From assembly GCA_903869975.1 (NCBI GenBank), contig CAIQBF010000008.1:1-10788 (forward strand): a stretch of DNA of 10,788 bases. Direction: 5' to 3'. Under the pieces are notes generated by a model. That model was not told where the DNA came from and did no database searches. It worked only from the letters and a program-made list of their open reading frames with translations. This document shows, in pieces, positions 7,225 to 10,788 of this stretch. Position numbers and translations under genes: made by a program. Position 1 is the stretch's first letter. Each line of letters begins with the position of its first letter. The DNA comes from an uncultured bacterium. Its GTDB lineage: Bacteria; Patescibacteriota; Minisyncoccia; Phycocordibacterales; UBA9973.

Positions 7225-9962
7225 GGCCACTTGGATACCATAAGCATAGCACGATCACGGCCGGGCAGCTTGGACCAGAGTTCCTCGGTAATATATGGCA
7301 TGAATGGGTGAAGAGCACGGAGAAGAATCGGAAGTGCAGTGACGAGCATCTGGCGAGCAGAATCAGCGCCGGCCCCACTTGCTATCTTTTGCTTACTTCG
7401 TTCGATTACTACATCGGCAAACGTGTGCCAGGTGTAGTGGTACAGTTTTTCTGCGACAAGATAGAACTTGTATTCCTCCATTTCTTTAGTGACTTCTTGC
7501 ATGAGTGCGTCGATCTCGTCGAGTGTTGTTTGATCGTCTGCCTCTAGAGTTGGATTTGATTCGGGATTGAATTGCGCCGTGCTCTCAAGCACGAAACGTT
7601 GGATGTTCCAGAGCTTGTTCGCAAATTTTGCGTATGCTTTGATTTTGTCCTTGCCGAGGTTTGAGTCAGATCCGGGGCCTACGCCGACGATCATTGCCAT
7701 GCGAAGAGCGTCCGTACCGAATTCGTCGACGAGTGTGAGTGGATCGATGATATTGCCGAGTGACTTGCTCATCTTGCGGCCTTTCTCGTCGCGCACGAGG
7801 CCGTGGAGGTAAGCGATCTTAAAAGGAATCTGCCCAGTAAGGTAGGTGCTCATGAGGATCATACGCGCAACCCAAAAAGGAAGAATATCGTAGCCTGTTT
7901 CAAGTACGGTCGTTGGGTGGTAGGTAGCAAGGTCTGGTGTCTTGTTGGGCCAGCCAAGCGTCGAGAAGGTCCAAAGTCCGGAAGAGAACCAGGTGTCGAG
8001 CGTATCTTCGTCTTGGGAGAGATCAGGGTCTGTTGGATTGACGCAGTAGGTGTATTCGCGAGTAGTCGCGTTGCCCATGGTCCAGTTCATTCGATGGTTG
8101 ACGAGAGCTGCTTCTGTTTCTGCTCCGTCTACAACGGCGTGCATGATGGACGTGAACGATTGGTGTCCGACTACTATGATATCGCCATCACTAGTATCGT
8201 TTGTGATGATTTCCCATGCTTTCTTTGCTCGAGCGATAAGCTCGCTCGCTGTTTCTCCTGTCTTTTCCCTGAACGCCGCAAAGAGTAGCGGTTCGGTGTG
8301 TCGCGGTGAGTTTTCGAGATTTCCCGCAGAAATTTCTCGGAGTTCTTGGTGTTCGCTGTATTCTGAAACCCCGAGTGTTTCGCGGATGATACGAGCAGTA
8401 TCTTGTGCTCGTGAGAGATCGGACGAAAAGATTTTTGAAATAGTACGTCCTTTAAGTGAGGCCGCAAGCGTATGCGCCTGAGCTATTCCTGTTTCGGTGA
8501 GTGGGGAGTTGCTCTGTCCTGCGTATGTGTCAGCAACGTTTGCTGCTGATTGTCCGTGACGCACGAATATGATCGTGCGTTCTTTTGGAAGATGGATGCC
8601 TCCGGTTTTGTCATACCATACGGGAATGCGGTGTCCGTACCAGATCTGGCGGGAAATACACCAGTCACGAAGATTTTCGATCCAGTGGAAGTACACGCGC
8701 TCAAAATTCTCTGGCACGATGCGTGTCTGTCCACTGCGCACAACGCCGAGCATGAGTTCTTTGAGCGTAACCTCGTCGCCTGCAGCAAAGCCGGCCATTT
8801 CAGAATGTCCGAGTTTGAATTTTTTGTTCACGTTCATGAACCACTGCAATTTCGGCAGCGGCTCGATGATACCGCCTGTTCGTTCTGCAGTAGAGATATT
8901 TTGAGAGACATCCTCTTCTTTCTCCATGAGGCCTTCCGTGCGAAGCCACTCGGCGATAATCTCTCGAGCTTCCGTAGTCTTCTTTCCGATGAGGTTTTCG
9001 CCGCCGATCATCATTTTTGCATATTCATTGATCACCTGTACTGTCGGAAGCTTGTGGCGAAGTGCAATCTCGGCATCGATCTGACTATGCGCTGGAGTGA
9101 CTCCAAGCGCACCCGTTCCGAATTCTTTTTCAACACTTTCATCGGCGACGATCTTGATATGGATCGGCACGCCGCAGAATACAGCGTCGTATTCTTTCCC
9201 GACAAATGCAGCGTAGCGTTCATCGGATGGGTTTACTGCAACGGCGGTATCTCCGACTTTTGTCTCTGGACGGGTGGTAGAGATGGAAATAGGGAAGTCT
9301 TTTGAGTATTTGAATGTATAGAGCTTGGCTTTGCGCTCCTCGTAGACGAGTTCGTCGTCGGAGATTACTGTCTGGCCTTTTGGATCCCAGTTTACGATGC
9401 GGTGTCCGCGATAAATAAGCCCATCGTTGTACATGCGGGCGAAAGCGGTGCGGACGGCAAGATTACGCTTTGCATCAAGCGTGAAAGCTTCGCGGCTCCA
9501 GTCGAGCGACGCGCCCATGCGCTTGGCTTGTCCGACGATGGTGTCATGAGATTCCTGGGCAAATTTCTCAACGCGCTTGAGGAATTCTTCACGACCGAGG
9601 TCGCCTTTGCGTTTGCCTTCTTCTTTTTCAATAATTTTTTCTACCTTGCTCTGAGTTGCGATAGCTGCGTGGTCGGTACCGGGGAGCCAGAGTGTGCGCT
9701 TGCCTTGCATGCGAGCGAAGCGAGTCATGATATCTTCGATGACAAGCATAAGGGCGTGACCGGTATGGAGCGTTCCGGTGACGTTCGGTGGAGGGAGCAC
9801 CATTGAAAATGGCTCTGCGTCAGGGGCGGTGACGCCTTTTTCTATGCACACATCGGGATTGAAGAACCCGCTCTCGAGCCAGGATTGGTAGATGCGAGCT
9901 TCCGTCTCTTTTGGGTTATACGGCTTGAGGAGTTCCTCGGGGATATTATTGTCGTTGTGCAT
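7212..9962 (-). CDS. valS: Valyl-tRNA synthetase with an inserted histidine phosphatase domain
   Basis: Class I synthetase charging tRNA-Val, 916 residues. Seen in order: PPPNVTGTLHTGHAL (HIGH-type motif, HTGH 66-69), LPGTDHAAIATQ, the CP1 editing domain (about 205-370, with STTRPET and VTPAHSQID), SRQIWYGHRIPVWY (437-450), LDTWFSSGLWTFSTLGWP (655-672), and GRKMSKSLGN (728-737, KMSKS loop). Between residues about 462 and 642 lies a complete histidine phosphatase domain, replacing the short zinc-ribbon-like segment of relatives. The anticodon-binding helices end at HPFMPYITEELW plus 20 residues, so the usual C-terminal segment and coiled coil are missing; without the insert it is only about 735 residues (E. 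coli ValRS is 951). Lys and Asp expected in the editing motif are Gly287 and Ser293. There is no Shine-Dalgarno. Its own promoter lies just upstream and a valine-codon attenuator about 400 bases upstream. Confidence 0.95.
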   Translation of the reverse strand: MHNDNNIPEELLKPYNPKETEARIYQSWLESGFFNPDVCIEKGVTAPDAEPFSMVLPPPNVTGTLHTGHALMLVIEDIMTRFARMQGKRTLWLPGTDHAAIATQSKVEKIIEKEEGKRKGDLGREEFLKRVEKFAQESHDTIVGQAKRMGASLDWSREAFTLDAKRNLAVRTAFARMYNDGLIYRGHRIVNWDPKGQTVISDDELVYEERKAKLYTFKYSKDFPISISTTRPETKVGDTAVAVNPSDERYAAFVGKEYDAVFCGVPIHIKIVADESVEKEFGTGALGVTPAHSQIDAEIALRHKLPTVQVINEYAKMMIGGENLIGKKTTEAREIIAEWLRTEGLMEKEEDVSQNISTAERTGGIIEPLPKLQWFMNVNKKFKLGHSEMAGFAAGDEVTLKELMLGVVRSGQTRIVPENFERVYFHWIENLRDWCISRQIWYGHRIPVWYDKTGGIHLPKERTIIFVRHGQSAANVADTYAGQSNSPLTETGIAQAHTLAASLKGRTISKIFSSDLSRAQDTARIIRETLGVSEYSEHQELREISAGNLENSPRHTEPLLFAAFREKTGETASELIARAKKAWEIITNDTSDGDIIVVGHQSFTSIMHAVVDGAETEAALVNHRMNWTMGNATTREYTYCVNPTDPDLSQDEDTLDTWFSSGLWTFSTLGWPNKTPDLATYHPTTVLETGYDILPFWVARMILMSTYLTGQIPFKIAYLHGLVRDEKGRKMSKSLGNIIDPLTLVDEFGTDALRMAMIVGVGPGSDSNLGKDKIKAYAKFANKLWNIQRFVLESTAQFNPESNPTLEADDQTTLDEIDALMQEVTKEMEEYKFYLVAEKLYHYTWHTFADVVIERSKQKIASGAGADSARQMLVTALPILLRALHPFMPYITEELWSKLPGRDRAMLMVSKWPCRT
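8037..8579 (-). other. Histidine phosphatase (phosphoglycerate mutase-like) domain inside ValRS
   Basis: Encodes ValRS residues about 462-642. It contains the family landmarks: FVRHGQSAAN (RHG at 468-470, His469 the expected phospho-acceptor), PLTETGIAQA, FSSDLSRAQDTA (Arg518), LREISAGNLE (acidic residue near 543) and the second catalytic histidine in VVGHQSF (His600). All catalytic positions look intact, so enzymatic activity is plausible. The reading frame is continuous on both sides, so it is a true in-frame insertion, not a neighbouring gene. Function in the fusion is unknown: proofreading-linked dephosphorylation, sensing of a phosphorylated ligand, or a structural filler are all open. 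Confidence 0.92.
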
Positions 9963-9978
9963 ATATGTATATGTCGAA

Positions 9979-10006
9979 ACTATAGCATTTTGGGGCTTGT
10001 TTTCAA
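9979..10006 (-). promoter_or_regulatory. Promoter directly upstream of valS
   Basis: On the - strand, a -35 TTGAAA (10006-10001), a 16-base spacer and a -10 TATAGT (9984-9979). The start point would be near 9972, giving a leader of about ten bases before the ATG at 9962. It lies downstream of the terminator at 10033-10070, so valS can be transcribed independently of the attenuator. Confidence 0.6.
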
Positions 10007-10032
10007 TGGTGATCTGGTAATGGCTGTGGTGG

Positions 10033-10070
10033 AATAAAATGAGCGGCCGGGAGTGTTCTCGCGGCCGCTC
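10033..10070 (-). terminator. Terminator between the 55-codon ORF and valS
   Basis: GAGCGGCCG (10041-10049) pairs with CGGCCGCTC (10062-10070), nine GC-rich pairs; the loop can form three more pairs (GAG/CTC). On the - strand the stem is followed by ATTTTATT, a usable but imperfect U-tract. On the + strand it is followed by GGG and five Ts, but no + strand gene ends here. The most likely role is ending the transcript of the small ORF 17 bases further upstream. Confidence 0.72.
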
Positions 10071-10087
10071 GGGTTTTTGAGTCGAAG

Positions 10088-10255
10088 CTATAGCTCAACT
10101 CCTTTTTGGCGAAGATCGGTGACCGGCTTGAGAGGTTTTTGGGGCGCATTTTTCGCCCCTGTTAGTTTTTGGCTCTCGCCGTACTTTTTCAAGTCGTCGA
10201 TTTTTTTTAAGTCTTCGATTACTTTTGGGTCGATACACTTCGTTACATCGTTCAT
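10088..10255 (-). CDS. Small hydrophilic protein of 55 residues, unknown function
   Basis: ATG at 10255, TAG at 10088-10090. The peptide starts MNDVTKCIDPKVIEDLKK, is rich in Lys and Asp, has a probable helix in the first 25 residues, and ends in a Pro/Lys-containing stretch (QKPLKPVTDLRQKGVEL). It has no signal peptide, membrane segment or run of one amino acid, so it does not look like a second leader peptide. It is the first ORF after the attenuator terminator, no promoter of its own was found, and it is followed closely by a terminator. It may therefore be the gene controlled by the attenuator. No family recognised; a protein-like composition and its position are the only support. Confidence 0.5.
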   Translation of the reverse strand: MNDVTKCIDPKVIEDLKKIDDLKKYGESQKLTGAKNAPQKPLKPVTDLRQKGVEL

Positions 10256-10293
10256 GTGTTATTTGGTTTTTAAAAAAGTGAAAATTTTGGTTG

Positions 10294-10353
10294 CAGTGAC
10301 TCTTTTTGAATCACTGTCCTGGAGGCGAGAGTTCTCCTCAAGAACGGTGATTC
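10294..10353 (-). promoter_or_regulatory. Two mutually exclusive hairpins downstream of the attenuator terminator
   Basis: On the - strand, a 13-position stem pairs 10353-10341 with 10320-10308; all pair except one A-C mismatch (one G-U). The 3' arm can instead pair downstream: CAGTGATTC (10316-10308) with GAGTCACTG (10302-10294), nine pairs with one G-U and an AAAAA loop. The two structures share the same GTGATTC, so they cannot form together. No U-tract follows directly, so neither is a clear terminator. They lie in the leader of the 55-codon ORF. Confidence 0.4.
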
Positions 10354-10387
10354 AAAAAAGAACGACCCCTTTCGGGGTCGTTCTTTT
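10354..10387 (-). terminator. Attenuator terminator after the valine-rich leader peptide
   Basis: On the - strand GAACGACCCC (10383-10374), a GAAA tetraloop (10373-10370), GGGGTCGTTC (10369-10360) and six Ts (10359-10354), preceded by AAAA (10387-10384) that can lengthen the stem to 14 pairs. It is a canonical intrinsic terminator 17 bases after the leader peptide stop. It would also end leaky tsaD transcripts. Confidence 0.92.
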
Positions 10388-10423
10388 GTTGTTTTCGTTT
10401 TAGCTATGCAACAAAATGACCCC
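10374..10423 (-). promoter_or_regulatory. Antiterminator pairing of the attenuator
   Basis: Within the last leader codons, GGGGTC (10423-10418) is complementary to GACCCC (10379-10374) of the terminator 5' arm, and TTTTGTT (10416-10410) to AACAAAA (10390-10384). This gives 13 pairs with a small internal loop, closing a 19-base loop that contains the leader stop codon. Forming it sequesters the terminator's 5' arm. A ribosome sitting at the stop codon would cover the upstream strand; one stalled in the valine run would leave it free. Confidence 0.65.
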
Positions 10424-10478
10424 CTCGGGAAGAGTTTGCGACCACCACCACGACGAGATTTTTGTATGCGTTGAACAT
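10404..10478 (-). CDS. Valine-codon leader peptide (24 residues) of a transcription attenuator
   Basis: ATG at 10478, TAG at 10406-10404. The peptide begins MFNAYKNL, has five consecutive valines at positions 9-13 (GTC GTG GTG GTG GTC, 10454-10440), and a sixth Val at 23. The start codon is six bases after a -10 box, so the mRNA should be leaderless. The role inferred is to let the ribosome read the supply of valyl-tRNA-Val: stalling at the Val codons favours the antiterminator, while reaching the stop favours the terminator. This is the mechanism known for the ilv, trp and his leader peptides of proteobacteria. Valine is also the substrate of valS downstream. The alternative is a chance CAC repeat in a non-coding RNA; the matching promoter, terminator and antiterminator argue against it. 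Confidence 0.72.
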   Translation of the reverse strand: MFNAYKNLVVVVVANSSRGGHFVA

Positions 10479-10484
10479 AGTGAG

Positions 10485-10513
10485 ATAGTATTCTGCGAGC
10501 GGAAAGATGTCAA
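10485..10513 (-). promoter_or_regulatory. Strong promoter of the attenuated transcript
   Basis: On the - strand a perfect -35 TTGACA (10513-10508), a 17-base spacer and a -10 TACTAT (10490-10485, 5 of 6). The -35 box overlaps the TGA stop of tsaD. The expected start point coincides with the A of the leader peptide ATG at 10478. Confidence 0.85.
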
Positions 10514-10788
10514 GCGTCTTTTTTGAAGCTCAAATTGCCTTGCGCAGTAAGCTGTTTCGAATCAATGGAAACCTTTTTCCCGAAATATCCGGCGAGGGCG
10601 ATCATGACAGCATTGTCGGTACTGAGTTCTCTTGTGGGGAAGGAAACGTGAAGATCGAGAGGTTGGGCGGCGGCGGTGAGACGTTCGGCGAGGGTCTTAT
10701 TGGCTGAAACGCCGCCGCCCACGATGATACTCTTCACTGCATATTTCCGAGCAGCGTTGATTGTTTTAGCAACGAGCACTTCACACGC
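10510..10788 (-). CDS. tsaD: tRNA N6-threonylcarbamoyladenosine synthase TsaD, C-terminal part
   Basis: Only the last 92 codons are inside the window; the gene continues beyond base 10788. TsaD (Kae1/Gcp/YgjD) transfers threonylcarbamoyl to A37 of ANN-decoding tRNAs together with TsaB and TsaE. The visible part has the family's VLVAKTINAARKY helix, the glycine-rich SIIVGGGVSANKTLAERL nucleotide-binding segment, and STDNAVMIALAGY with the conserved metal-ligand Asp. The end (FKKDA, TGA) is normal for the family, which usually stops 10 to 30 residues after this motif. The TGA lies within the -35 box of the next transcript. Confidence 0.93.
   Translation of the reverse strand, partial: ACEVLVAKTINAARKYAVKSIIVGGGVSANKTLAERLTAAAQPLDLHVSFPTRELSTDNAVMIALAGYFGKKVSIDSKQLTAQGNLSFKKDA

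Noticed and set aside
7195..7230. Frameshift as the cause of the short ValRS C-terminus
   Set aside because: Downstream sequence is fully occupied by an intact membrane protease gene, and no frame continues with ValRS-like sequence.
8550..9305. 251-codon open frame on the + strand inside valS
   Set aside because: It is antisense to well-conserved synthetase sequence, its translation has no recognisable domain, and its length follows from codon bias on the other strand.
10053..10403. 116-codon open frame on the + strand across the valS upstream region
   Set aside because: It runs through two terminator hairpins and the regulatory elements and encodes a Phe/Ser-rich peptide with no domain; the - strand features explain the region better.
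10440..10454. The GTC/GTG run as a meaningless CAC triplet repeat
   Set aside because: It lies in frame with an ATG correctly spaced from a near-consensus promoter and is followed by matching terminator and antiterminator segments; chance remains possible but is less likely.

Overview
The window looks like a piece of a Candidate Phyla Radiation (Parcubacteria-type) genome. This is inferred from very tight gene packing, almost no Shine-Dalgarno sequences at the predicted starts, a DUF5654-type membrane protein, a shortened valyl-tRNA synthetase and a giant secreted beta-helix protein. TGA is used as a stop (small membrane protein at 4155, tsaD), so the recoded table of Gracilibacteria/SR1 is excluded. 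No rRNA, tRNA, CRISPR array or insertion sequence was recognised.

Left part, + strand: the last 21 codons of an unidentified gene with its terminator (1-113); a 1288-residue secreted, membrane-anchored protein joining a parallel beta-helix to an LCAT/PGAP1-type alpha/beta hydrolase (279-4145); a small membrane protein (4155-4481); a 200-base gap with a terminator and possible structured RNA; msrA (4685-5227); an acidic protein of unknown function (5288-5707); and a DUF5654 protein (5727-5987). The last gene meets hsp20, which runs the other way, stop codon to stop codon.

Right part, - strand, read right to left: the 3' end of tsaD (10788-10510); a control region (10513-10033); valS (9962-7212); a PrsW-like intramembrane protease that overlaps the end of valS; and hsp20 (6476-5988), with its own extended -10 promoter inside the end of the protease gene.

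Two things stand out. First, just after tsaD there is a near-consensus promoter, a leaderless 24-codon leader peptide with five consecutive valine codons, a canonical intrinsic terminator, and a segment at the end of the leader peptide that can pair with the terminator's 5' arm. This is the architecture of a ribosome-mediated transcription attenuator that senses charged tRNA-Val, and it lies about 400 bases upstream of valS. A 55-codon ORF and a second terminator lie in between, and valS has a promoter of its own, so the controlled gene could be the small ORF, valS, or both. Second, the valyl-tRNA synthetase carries a complete-looking histidine phosphatase domain (about 180 residues) inserted between GHRIPVWY and LDTWFSS, where relatives carry a short zinc-ribbon-like segment. 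It also lacks the usual C-terminal part beyond the anticodon-binding bundle and has unusual residues in the editing site.

Several genes have a -10 element only 6 to 9 bases before the ATG, which suggests leaderless or nearly leaderless mRNAs are common here.
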